Source of the DNA: Prostheceraeus crozeri
Taxonomy: Eukaryota; Platyhelminthes; Polycladida; Euryleptidae
Assembly (NCBI GenBank): GCA_907163375.1
Contig: CAJQUW010015436.1
Location: forward strand, 436,501 to 500,500
Direction of reading: 5' to 3'
DNA length: 64,000 nt
The first letter of the stretch is position 1; every line of letters begins with the position of its first letter. Shown here piece by piece: positions 43,351 through 53,172 of the stretch. Made by a program: the position numbers and the translations under genes. A model generated the notes under the pieces. That model had not been told where the DNA came from. It searched no databases and saw nothing but the letters and a program-made list of their open reading frames with translations.

Positions 43351-44287
43351 CAGTGGAATCCGCTTAATTGGTCCACCTCGGGAAATTCAGTTTTGGCCCA
43401 ATTAACCGGATGCCCCAATTAACCGGAATTATATTAGAATATTGTTAAGTACCTATTATAATAAAACTTATTAAAAATAGAACATTTGGACTTATTTACA
43501 TCGTTATTTACATACTTATTTACTTACTTATTAAACCTTATTAAAAATCGGAAAACATTGTATGACCTACATACACATAAAATAGGATAGTGTACGCATA
43601 AAGCATAATTTTATAAAATAGCAGGGTGAGAAACACGTATGTATTTAAAACATTCATGCTAGAAATGAGTTAATTAAAGTACACATCAATAAAACATAAA
43701 CAAATAGGAGAGTAGAAAACATACATACACATAAAGCAGTTAAAATAACAGGGTAAGAAACGTGTATAAAATTATTTAGGTAAAACATACATAGCTACTA
43801 TAGAAATGAGTTAATTAAATTGTACAAAATTGTCTAATGTCACTTGAATTTTAGGTTTTAATATTGTTGACCTTTCAATGTTGTCCTGCAGAGTGTACAA
43901 ACTGGATGACATGTCGATTCCTTGTTGAAGCATGTATCTTTTCAGCGTTTGCATAACAACAAGATTGCATAACAGCGTATGCAACAAGATTGCATAATCA
44001 AATGGCCAGAAAGCTATTTAATGTGCAAAACTGTTTATTTTCGATGCAAGAACAATGAAATCAAATTGTTTGCTTTAGTAAGTGTCACAAATCTGCCAAT
44101 TGACTAAAAAACAGTCACTAAAATAATTGATGTGTTGTGTAAAATTGGCCCAATTAAGCGGAATTTTGCTCCAATAAAACGACATATTCATACATATGTT
44201 AGATATAAATGATTCTGTTTATGAACAAATGCCCCAATTAAGCGGATGCCCCGATTATCCGGTGGTCCAATTAAGCGGATTCCACTG
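43351..44287 (-). mobile_element. Tigger-like deletion derivative
   Basis: CAGTGGAATCCGCTTAATTG at the left and its complement at the right (CAATTAAGCGGATTCCACTG) are flanked by TA on both sides (43349-43350, 44288-44289). Further ccaattaaNcgga copies lie inside both ends. On the minus strand the interior near 43840-43960 reads LKRYMLQQGIDMSSSLYTLQ, the C-terminal tail of a Tigger-type transposase, so this arose by internal deletion of an autonomous copy on the minus strand. It belongs to another family than the element at 1.8-4.4 kb. Confidence 0.88.
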
Positions 44288-44289
44288 TA

Positions 44290-45460
44290 TATGCTAAGAT
44301 TCTGTGTAGTAGATATTGATGTAAAGCACTTAGAAGTGCGTGTCGCTCACTACTCTACTTTATGCATGTATGTGAAAAGCAACTCTTGTAATTGTCACTT
44401 TGCTCTATAGAGCACCAAATATTTCGCCTTGCAGAGGTTTCGAGTGTGGTGAAGGAGATAAAGACCAAAGCGCAAACGGGCGGTACCTATCTCGTCTAGC
44501 TCATTCACCAGATTGGTTCGTCGGAACCTGCACACAAGCATCAATCTGGCCTTCACCATTTGCCGGCGTTGTAAAGCTGTGAACAGCGCTTCTAATAACT
44601 GGCGCTATGCGGCGAGACACTGTGATGGCTGGCATGATGGGGAAGTTAACGCACTATGAATGCAGTAGTTCCTTACTAGGCCCTAAATGGCAAAGCCATT
44701 TAAGCGCAAGGAAAAACACTGTTCTCGAAAACAGCGCGCAAAAACGAATGATTCAAATGCTCAGATGTTCTACTTATATCTTCTAATTCTAAACCTGATC
44801 GTTTTGGAGAGTAATTTTTAAATTAATCGCATATCAAAACTTAGAAATCCAAACTTATTTGTACACACAACTTCGTTCACTCGATAAAAGGAAATATTAA
44901 CACGGAAGGGGGCACTATGACCCATGCTCAAAGTGATCCATCTTGAGTAGTCCAATGTGTCCCACATCGCTAGCCTCTCAAAAACTTGCTCCCATGGAAA
45001 TAATTCTGCACTTAAATTACTTTTAACTATTAGCAACTTTTCGACGTTAAAATTCGAGGTCCAATGTTTCCGAAAATTTGTTTTGTCACCCTGGACATAG
45101 CAAGTGACTTGAAAAAACGTGAATATCATTCACAAACAGAGAGAGACTGGCTACGTCTCCCGTGAGACCAGACCTACCCTAGCAGAGTCAAGTCAGCGAC
45201 GTGCGTCTTCCGTTTACATAGAGATGGACAGTCACGACTGATGAAAAAGCTTCCAAAATGCGCATATGATGCGTTCATTACGAGGCTTTACACTATATCA
45301 TGTACATGGATACAATGCATTAAAATTGTATAGTGATATGCTATTCTAGATGTTAGAAACTGTGAACCCAGTGAGATGCACTCGCTTCAAGCTCTTTGAA
45401 AATTCAGTTATGCGCAGTAGTAAGCCCGTGCCAAAATCAAGTGCAAAATGTGCAACGATC
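44290..45460. other. Left flank of the virus-like element, no gene recognised
   Basis: Unclassified sequence with moderate GC. No frame with a known motif. Confidence 0.4.
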
Positions 45461-45589
45461 AGTCATCATGCTGACTCAGCCCCCCCTCTGGAAGGAAGGA
45501 AGGAGGTGAGGGAGTTCGCCAAGGATGTGCTGGGAGGAATGGGTCCGAGAGGAAGAAACTGTTCCCCCCGCTTTGGAAGGAAGAAAGGA

Positions 45590-46330
45590 GTTTTCCAGCA
45601 AGGGTAGGAATCTAGGAAGGATAGAGTGAGAAAAGGTGGATTTTGGTGGTTTTGGGATGAGAAAGGCTGGAATTCGGCATGAAGGAGGGTTCGGATGGGA
45701 AAACGGAGGGCAGATTCGGAATCTACGTGAAATTTTGGGTTGGGAAGGATGGAAGGAGGAGTTTTCCTGTGAGGCAAGGGAAGGAATCTCTGAAAACGGC
45801 AGAGTTAGGAAAAGGCGGGTTTGGTCGTTTTGGGATGAGAAAGGCCGTTTTTCGAGCAGAAGGAGTGCTCGGATAGGAAAACGGAGGGCAGATTCGGAAT
45901 CTACGTGAAATTTTGGGTTAGGAAGGTTGTTTCCAGCGGAATCGGAGAGAAAAAATTTTTGGGACGTCCCCCCCACAGGACGAGACTTCCAACTTTGGTT
46001 CCAGAGATCGTAGAAAGTCGTGCAATAGCTCATTTGAAAGCTAAGAGTGAGGAAAATGCAGTGGAAGAAACGGTTTGTTCATATCTGCCTTCGTATAGAT
46101 GTGAGACGCCATTGAAAACTTGGGAAATTGGCGAAAAAACGACAAGAGTTAGAATTTTTATGAAAATGGCTCTAGCGGGTGAACGAAGCCTCGGATGGGA
46201 AAACGGAGACCAGATTTGGAATCAGCGTGCCATTCTGCATCTAGAGGGTGAGTTTCAAGTGAATCGTAGAGAAAAAGTTGAAAATTTTCTTCCCACTGGG
46301 TCTCCACACGGGATTTTTTCGTGAAAATGT
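45590..46330. repeat. Left repeat array of the virus-like element
   Basis: Degenerate tandem units of about 180 bp, with marker words ttttgggatgagaaaggc and gggcagattcggaatctacg, followed by a stretch with agctcatttgaaagctaaga. The whole is found inverted at the right array, as expected for terminal inverted repeats of such elements. Confidence 0.75.
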
Positions 46331-46695
46331 TAAATTGTGGCCACCTTTGGCGATGAATATAGCGGAGGATTGGAAGTGAATGAAGAGCTCGGGTTTCTTT
46401 TAGGGGCAGGACCGCACTTTTTTCTCTAGGATCGTATCTTTTCAGATCTGTGGAAGGTTCCGTTTCCAAATGAGAGCATGTTTAAAATCGATTTTTTTCA
46501 CATTTTCCAAGATTTTGGAACTTTTGAAACTCGGCTTCTGGTCATCGTAGAGAGTCAAGGGATGTCTTAAATGAAAGGTGAGAGCAAGAAAACGTGACTG
46601 TCAAAATTTGAAGTCAATCGGAGCACTAGAACCGGAGATAGACGTGTTTAAAGATTTGGATGATGGATGTTACGTCATCAGCTGATCGCCACAAA

Positions 46696-46754
46696 CTATA
46701 TAAGCTGGGAACCGACAGAGACTTGTCATTAAGACGAGAGAGATTGTCAAAGGT
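46696..46754 (+). promoter_or_regulatory. TATA box and 5' splice-donor module 1
   Basis: CTATATAAG at 46696-46704 followed 57 bases on by AAAG/GTAGGT (donor at 46753). This suggests a short leader exon of about 30 nt spliced to a downstream coding exon. Confidence 0.5.
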
Positions 46755-47202
46755 AGGTCGTCTCTCTGAAGCTCTGATGATAGCATCGGACATTCCAAAA
46801 TCAGGTTTCCGACTTAGAAAATTTCATTGCTGATATCAGCTAAGGCGTCAGACTTAAAGGTTAGCCAGGAGATGGCCTTCGTCTCCAGGCCATAAAAGAC
46901 TCCAAAACTTTAAAGGCTTGTAACTTTACTTCTACAAGTCCTTTTGACTTGATTCAAAAAAGATTCGATCGCTGTTGATCAGACATATGTTGACAGACTA
47001 CTTATAAAATTTCATAAGTAGTGCTAAAAAGTTGACAAATTTAAATTCATTATTTTTGGAGGTTTTCTCGGGTTTTCGACCCTGCTGAAGTCAATGAAGT
47101 CATGTACAAGTGTGTACGAGCCAGTATTTCCATGATACAAGCGGCTTTTCACTGAAAGCGAGCATGACACGGAGAGTTTTGCTGTAATATTCCACTGACA
47201 GG

Positions 47203-47337
47203 GTGTTCCTTCGGGTCCGCGGATGATGCCGTAGTGGTAAGTGTGGCAAGGGAGTGTTTCATATTTTAGACCGAAACCTCGGTGTCAACTCATGTTGGGC
47301 ATTTGACACAGATCTCAACGTAGCACTTTGAACGCCA
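47203..47337 (+). ncRNA. Conserved non-coding element, copy 1
   Basis: About 135 nt lying 450 bases after donor module 1, without coding potential, and strongly similar to copy 2. Shared blocks include GTTCCTTCGGG, TGCCGTAG, TTAGACCGAAACCTC, CTCATGTTGGGC and CTCAACGT. The first block can fold around a TTCG tetraloop. Confidence 0.55.
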
Positions 47338-47909
47338 ATCGGTTGAGTCTTAGCTATCTTGTCATGGGTGGCATCTAAACATCTCCATTGCAAAACGCTT
47401 GTGAATCACGGCTTGCTATCAAGCTGATCAAGGCAACGACTTACCAACCTCTTGCAAATAACTCCACCGGTTTTTATGTCAAAATCGGGGCCCGGACATG
47501 CAGAGCAGTGACATGACGCACGCTCTGTCCGCCCGAGGTTGGATTGGTGGGTCGAGGCCTTGGAGCTGGGATAAGATCCCCTCTGAGTAATGCCGGTAAC
47601 GGATTCAAGACTTGACACCTAAACGCTTGCTGGCTTGCTATCAGGCCTTTGTGAAATCTCGTCTAGCCTCAGTAACTCAGGGTTGGCAACGTCTATCGTT
47701 TGTCATTGTAACTTGGTAAAAAATAAGACGGTTACTGCAGGCGTTGACGTCAAACCTTTTCGCGTCATAGGGTAACCAGTCTTTGTGTTGGGAGTTGGTT
47801 ACTGAAAGCACGGTGACTGCCGATGTCCATAAATGGTAAAACCGCTGTTGTCATGTCAAATGCATGGCCAAATAAGGAAGGTCTGAATCATGGCTTTGTG
47901 CTCGCTGGG

Positions 47910-47969
47910 TATATAAACCGCGTCTTTTCTCTAGTCTTCACTCCTGTTTCAAGTTGCAAGACGAACGGT
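47910..47969 (+). promoter_or_regulatory. TATA box and 5' splice-donor module 2
   Basis: TATATAAA at 47910-47917, donor GTGAGT at 47968, 58 bases apart. The matching acceptor tctttacag at 48151-48159 lies ten bases before the ATG at 48170, so this module probably drives the coiled-coil gene. Confidence 0.6.
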
Positions 47970-48169
47970 GAGTGCTCTGACAACGTTTGCTATCAAACTT
48001 TGGATTTTAGGATAAAGCTAGGAATCATACTCTTTAAATTTCGTTGACGATTTTATTCCAACGTTTGCTATCAAATGTTTGGTGACTTAGTCTTTCAATG
48101 CATATCAGCAAGTAGTATCCTATAAACACTTGCTATCAAATTTTACTCTATCTTTACAGAATCTTTACA

Positions 48170-49270
48170 ATGACTAAAACTCCGCGTTTTATCATACAAT
48201 GCTCCTGCGGCAGATTAACTAGGGGCAGCGAATGCCGAAAACATATCAAAGAGGGGACGCTGGACCAACATGAGAGAGTGCATGTTTTTAAGGTCTGTGT
48301 TCATCATAGGGTGGTGTGTGATGAGGATGATGTTGAGGGTTTCCGTAAGGCGCACGAATCTTGCCCATCCGGAAACATTGGAGCGCAGTCGTTTCGTATG
48401 TGGATGAGTGAATTAATTAAGGCGAAGGAGGAGTTGGATACAGCAGTTAAAAGTATTGAGGGTTCTGTAGCGAAGGAATAGGAGGCAGTGGTGAGTGAAG
48501 AGGAAGTAGAGGTAGAAGGACTGATTGAGCGGGCGAGTGATGAGACTAGGAAGATGATGCTCTCACTGTTTGGGAGTGAGTTGTCTGACGAGTTGGATGG
48601 TGAGGTGGGTGAGCCTGTAGCTACATCATCGCCTAGGAAAGAGGCGCATGATACAGAGGCGTTTGTGAGGTTGAAGGATCGTATGATGGGTATGGAGAGT
48701 GTGAATAGAAAAGTTTTGAAGGAGAATGAAAGCTGAAGGCTAAGGTTGAGGGTATGAAGGTGATGAGAGAGGAGTTGGAGGAGATGCGAGTGAAGAAGCA
48801 GGAGTGGTTGAAGGAAAGGAGTGGAATGATGAAGCAAGTGAAGGCAGTTTAGCGCTTAGAGTCGGAGTTGATGTGCTAGAAGAATGAGGTAGAGCGGAGG
48901 CGAGGTATGGTGAAGGAAGTGGAAGAGACGAAGGTGATCAACAGACAGTTGGGGAGTGAAGTGGAAAAGTTGCGAGAGGTTGAGAGAAGAGTGAAGAGGA
49001 AGAGAGTGTATGAGGTCGACCTTCCCCTCTTTGAAAACAACATTTGTGATGTGCCGACCCCTTCGGACGATTCGAATGCGACTCAAACTTGTTATGAAGG
49101 CGAAGGTATGCGATGTCTTCACTTATCTATTAAAATGAATGGCGATTTGGAAGACTTTGTCGTACGAAAAGTTGTAAAGAAAAAGCCGAGTAAGTCCCTC
49201 TAAAGTCATCTACTAGAGATCGTCTCTCATTCACTGTCTTTTCCTTTCAGAGTTCTTGCAGTAGTCGTTG
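48170..49270 (+). pseudogene. Coiled-coil protein of the virus-like element (broken)
   Basis: It starts MTKTPRFIIQCSCGRLTRG with a Cys/His-rich head (CSCG, CRKH, HERVHVFKVCVHH) that could bind zinc, followed by a long Glu/Lys-rich region predicted to be coiled coil and a C-terminal segment with YEVDLPLFENNICDVPTP. A donor/acceptor pair near its end (gtaagt, ttttcctttcag) suggests one more small exon. Broken by a few interruptions. It is driven by TATA module 2. I do not recognise the family; a structural role is only a guess from the coiled coil. Confidence 0.5.
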
Positions 49271-49308
49271 AAGTAAGAGTAGTGTCGGTGGACGGAGAAC
49301 GCCCCATG

Positions 49309-49324
49309 AGCCCTCTTAAGGGCT
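49309..49324 (+). terminator. Histone-type 3' stem-loop candidate
   Basis: AGCCCTCTTAAGGGCT: six paired bases, four-base loop, followed by ACC, just 3' of the coiled-coil gene. This closely resembles the histone mRNA processing hairpin (GGYYCTTNTNARRRCC then ACC). An AATAAA at about 49396 offers an alternative 3' end. Confidence 0.4.
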
Positions 49325-49740
49325 ACCTTCTAATGCAGCTAAAGCGGTCCCAAGCCCGCCACATATCTTCGGATATGGAATGCAGAGGGGAAGAATAAAT
49401 TATGAAAAGGGAGGCCACCCTTGCACCACATGCAACACATCAGACTTCTCTCTTCAGTAGTGAACAAACTGTGAACGTTGCTTTACTGTATCGCAGTCGA
49501 TTGCTATACAAGTATTGAAGAAAACGTAAGTTACTAAAATCAGCAGAAAAAACATAGGGAGAGATGTGATGTTCCAAATATACTTATTTCGAAGATTGAA
49601 CTCAACATGATAAACCATTGATGAATAATACTACCACGAAGTGTGACAAGTCTACCGTTTATAGAAATCAACTACATGGTATCAGTAGAGACTCATTACT
49701 TCTAAAGTATAGTTGGCAAAAAGGTGTCATGAAAAATGCT

Positions 49741-50191
49741 TTATTTGGTCTTTGATTTAACATCATTGAAACCCACTTTACTAATAGCAATGACAATATG
49801 GTTTATTTTATTCGGAAGCAAATGATTGGCGTAACCATGAAAGTTGTCCATCCGAGAAATAATCTTCCGCAGATGTCGTGTATAAAACTCAGAAGCATCA
49901 GTAACATATTCTTGTCCGTAGGAACGAAATTGTATGTCAAAACTTTCCGCTACTTCACCTTGTGGAAAATGAATGTAATTGACATGTGCAATTAAGTGAG
50001 CCTTGATGAGACTGTCTTTGAAATAAGATATCAACTCCGTAAATATCTCGTGTGTAGTCTAAACATGCTTCCAATTCTGTCTTCTCCCTTTGAAACTCAA
50101 GGATGTAATCTTGTATTAAGCCTCCGAAGCTCTCTTGATGAAAACGAATCGTGCAATCATCATGTTTCAATGTATTGACTTCAGGTGCCAT
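49741..50191 (-). pseudogene. Family A protein, copy 1 (broken)
   Basis: Carries the family A words SFGGLIQDYILEFQREKTEL near the start and YVTDASEFYTRHLRKIISRM, NKINHIVIAISKVGF near the end. Two better copies lie on the same strand at 59818-60264 and 62446-62937. Function unknown. The copy is broken. A minus-strand AATAAA sits right at its 3' end (about 49741). Confidence 0.6.
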
Positions 50192-50331
50192 GGTTGAATC
50201 TATTGCTAAACATCATATTTGCCTAAGACGATTTCAATAACGCGTTACAAATGTGTGTGCGCACATCGGGAACTCTAGCTCGTCTGTGATTGGACGAGAG
50301 GTCTCATCCATTCACCGCTTAGGAAAATCTT

Positions 50332-50381
50332 ATAAAAGTCAGTGCACCAGCTCTGCTCTTCACATTCATCTTTCTTAAGGT
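50332..50381 (+). promoter_or_regulatory. TATA box and 5' splice-donor module 3
   Basis: TATAAAAG at 50332-50339, donor AAG/GTGAGT at 50380, 48 bases apart. A pyrimidine-rich acceptor (ttttccttttcag, ending 50784) precedes the ATG at 50837-50839, so this module probably drives the gene upstream of PolB. Confidence 0.6.
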
Positions 50382-50501
50382 GAGTCGGTGAGCTCCTGCT
50401 ATCAGATTGTTTTGACTTGCTATCAAGTTGAATAGTCTATTGCTATCAAGAGATTCACTTCTGCTCATAAAACATATCGCTGTAATGCCTCCTTTGCTCG
50501 A

Positions 50502-50639
50502 GCGTTCCTTCGGGACGGCGGGTACTGCCGTAGAGTGATTGCGTTGCACGGGTTGTTCGTCGTTTGTTAGACCGAAACCTCTGAGCCGTTGCTCATGTTG
50601 GGCGTTCGACTTCATACTCAACGTGATGCTTTCTCGCCA
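50502..50639 (+). ncRNA. Conserved non-coding element, copy 2
   Basis: Second copy, 120 bases after donor module 3, preserving the same ordered blocks while flanking sequence differs. Conservation of blocks separated by variable bases points to a structured RNA or a protein-binding array rather than a recent duplication. Confidence 0.55.
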
Positions 50640-50836
50640 GGTCAGAGTACTTCAGCCATTCGACAAAGGTTAGTCTTAATGATGTGGAGTAGAGTGAAAT
50701 GCAATTCATTAGATGTCACTTCAATGATTGTTCCCATGATAAACGTCGACTAGGCAAATGAACGATTCTCATTTTCCTTTTCAGTGATTGAAGTCTTACT
50801 TATCTACCATTGATCATCTGCAATCGACTGTCCGTC

Positions 50837-52980
50837 ATGGAATTTACAAAAATTGAGAATTACCGCATTGCTGTCGAGATGGAGAAGGCCACCATCGAGC
50901 AATGTAAGTATTTGTATCAAGGTTGACTGACTATTACTAACATCAGTAGGGTGCACATTCCATTTAAACGTAAATCAAGAGCCCCTCCCTTATTTTGTTC
51001 AGGTTTGAACCGAATCCAAATTTTACCTCTGCTTATCTTTGCTGTCATTCTTTTTCATTGCATGAATGTATTCGTAATGGGGAACCCGTCCCCCAAGGAA
51101 CAATCGGGGAAGCCTATGAGTGGCTTGGCAAGTGTAAGTGCGAGGGTCGTTAGAAAAGTATCCGTATTTTGAATTTTTAACATTGAGAAATGACGCCGCG
51201 ACGAAGCTAGCACTTATTATATCTATGGTAGTGCTCTGTCAATTGTGTATTCAAATCTCTAGCGCAAGTGAATTTTTTATAGATGTCTATTGTCTGTCAG
51301 ATAGATAGCTTTGCTATCCACCAATTTAAGAAGCACAGATCTGCAGAAGATTTTCAAATTGTTTTGTGCAATGGAAGACGCTGTCTCGCAACAGAGAGCC
51401 ATCATATTTTTCTTGTGGAAGGAAGGCAGTGCATCCTCCAATATTGCTGAACGACTTTCAATTGTCTTTGGTGATAAAGCCTTGAAGACGAATATGCAGT
51501 CAAGAATGTGGTGTGCTCGGGGAGATCCTTCACCTTTGAAGGCAAAGACTGCTCCATCCTGTCAAACGTGATGATTTCAGTGTTCTGGGACGATTGATCT
51601 TGGTGGACTACCTACCGAAGGGCGCGACCATCAACTCTGAATACTTCTGCAAGCTGGTGAACGAAGATCTGTGGCACCAACTCAAGAATCGAAGACGTGG
51701 GAAGCTTTTCATGAAGCCAATCTTCCAAATCGACAACGCCACGCCGCATACCGCCGCGCAAACTAAGGATTTGCTGGAGAAGTTAGGCTGGGATGTGTTG
51801 CCACATCCCCCCTATTCGCCCGACTTCGCCTCTTCAGACTTCCATCTCTTGAAGGAACCCCTGAGAGTAAGAAGATTCTCCTCTTTGAATGAGATGAGGG
51901 AAGCGGTGGAGTCCTGGAGGCAAACTACTCCCAAGGAATTCTGCCTAGGTGGACTCCGTTCCCTGGTAAGTCGGTGGAGGAAGTGTGTATCGAGTGGGGG
52001 AGACTATATTGAGAAATTGCGTGATGACAGTGAGTAATGTTATATGTTAGTTTGCATGAAATCACACTGTTACTGGAATTGGGAGTTTTCATTTTACTCT
52101 GTCCGGGAACTTTTCTAACGACCCTCGTATCTTTAACATCTCATGTTTAGACTGTTTCAGATCCTCTGCATCATCCTTGTCTCATTATCTAATCTCTCTT
52201 TCCTCTCTACAGATATGGCAAAGATGAAGAAGTGGGGAGAAGCTGCGAGGCGGAGATTCAATGATGAATTTCCGGCCCTACCTTCCCGCCCATCTACCTC
52301 CGCTCAAGGTCCGACTCCTCTCTCGGGCATTGTCATCGCCCCACCTCACCACCTGTTCCGCTCACTGCACCACGTCCCTCCAACACCGAAGCCCAGGACC
52401 CTTCCACCCTCGGCTCGTGTCCCACTCCTGCCTCCTCCGCGTCCATCGGTGTTGCCGGAGATCAATTCATTAGATGGTAAGCATCCGTGATTGGGAAAAG
52501 GGGATAAGACTTCAAACTTGAAATTATGATCATGTTACTAATCTCTTTTCTCCTTTTCTCAACAGATCTGGCGGCCTACGTCCTGGACGGTGACGTTCCC
52601 TCCCGCCCCATCGTCATCCCAGCATCGCCACCACCACCTGCAGAAGCGGCCGAACTCCCTCTCCTCTCCGTTCAGTCGGTGGAGAGATTGCTGGAGGAGC
52701 AGGAAATGGAGTTAGAGATAGTGGGAGAGGAGAGGGAGATTGAAGTCGAAGAGAAGGACTTTCGATGCCAGCGGTGTGACAGGGTCTTCGCCTCAGCCTA
52801 CAGTTTGAGACGTCACACCGCTGGCAATGCCTGCAGGGGAGGAAAGCGCCGACCGATCCCTCAACGACCCAAGTGTGAAGGTTGTGGACGCACGCTCTAC
52901 AACAGCACCAACTTATGAGTCCACATCGAAGGCGGTTCTTGTGGCAGTCTGAGGCAACCACCGACAACAACAGGTAGGAA
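50837..52980 (+). pseudogene. Spliced C2H2 gene upstream of PolB (part of the element)
   Basis: First coding exon MEFTKIENYRIAVEMEKATI closes with a gtaagt donor at 50905. Later exons read MAKMKKWGEAARRRFNDEFP with a Pro/Ser-rich stretch (to a gtaagc donor at 52474), then LAAYVLDGDVPSRP to a C2H2 finger FRCQRCDRVFASAYSLRRH and a second, cysteine-rich finger KCEGCGRTL. The acceptors (tctctacag, tctcaacag) are good. A mariner element sits in the intron beginning at 51133. C2H2 fingers ahead of PolB are known in some Polinton-type polymerase loci, so this may be the leading part of the polymerase gene. Broken. Confidence 0.5.
51141..52127 (+). mobile_element. mariner-like transposon inserted in the virus-like element
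   Basis: The ends CGAGGGTCGTTAGAAAAGT and its complement are 987 bp apart; TA follows the right end, while the left flank is TG, a likely mutated TA. The plus strand encodes an N-terminal scrap (AVSQQRAIIFFLWKEG-like, observed DAVSQQRAIIFFLWKEG) and a 147-codon catalytic part with MKPIFQIDNATPHTAAQ and LPHPPYSPDFASSDFHLL, that is the second and third Asp. The middle with the first Asp is missing, so the transposase is dead. It postdates the host element. Confidence 0.9.
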
Positions 52981-53172
52981 GCATCCTTCATCACACGTCG
53001 GCTTTTCCTGTTCTTCGTGTCGGAAGACCTTTCCTACAGAGTTTGTTCTTTCTTCGCACACTGTCACACACATTCCACTGAGCCTTACACTGACAACAAC
53101 GTCACTCTAAGGCTGAGCAAGTTTTCCCTTGAGAGGCTCGTTCGCGATTATTAGTTAGAAAACTCTGAAGCT

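Noticed and set aside
45466-46033. Minus-strand frames of 103 and 185 codons
   Set aside because: They run through the tandem repeat array and repeat the same peptide words; no independent evidence of coding.
48304-48837. 177-codon minus-strand frame
   Set aside because: It is the mirror of the Glu/Lys-rich coiled-coil gene on the plus strand; its Ser/Leu-rich composition is what such a mirror gives.
47401-50460. CRISPR-like array of TGCTATCA words
   Set aside because: The spacing is irregular, the word is too short, and the sequence is eukaryotic.
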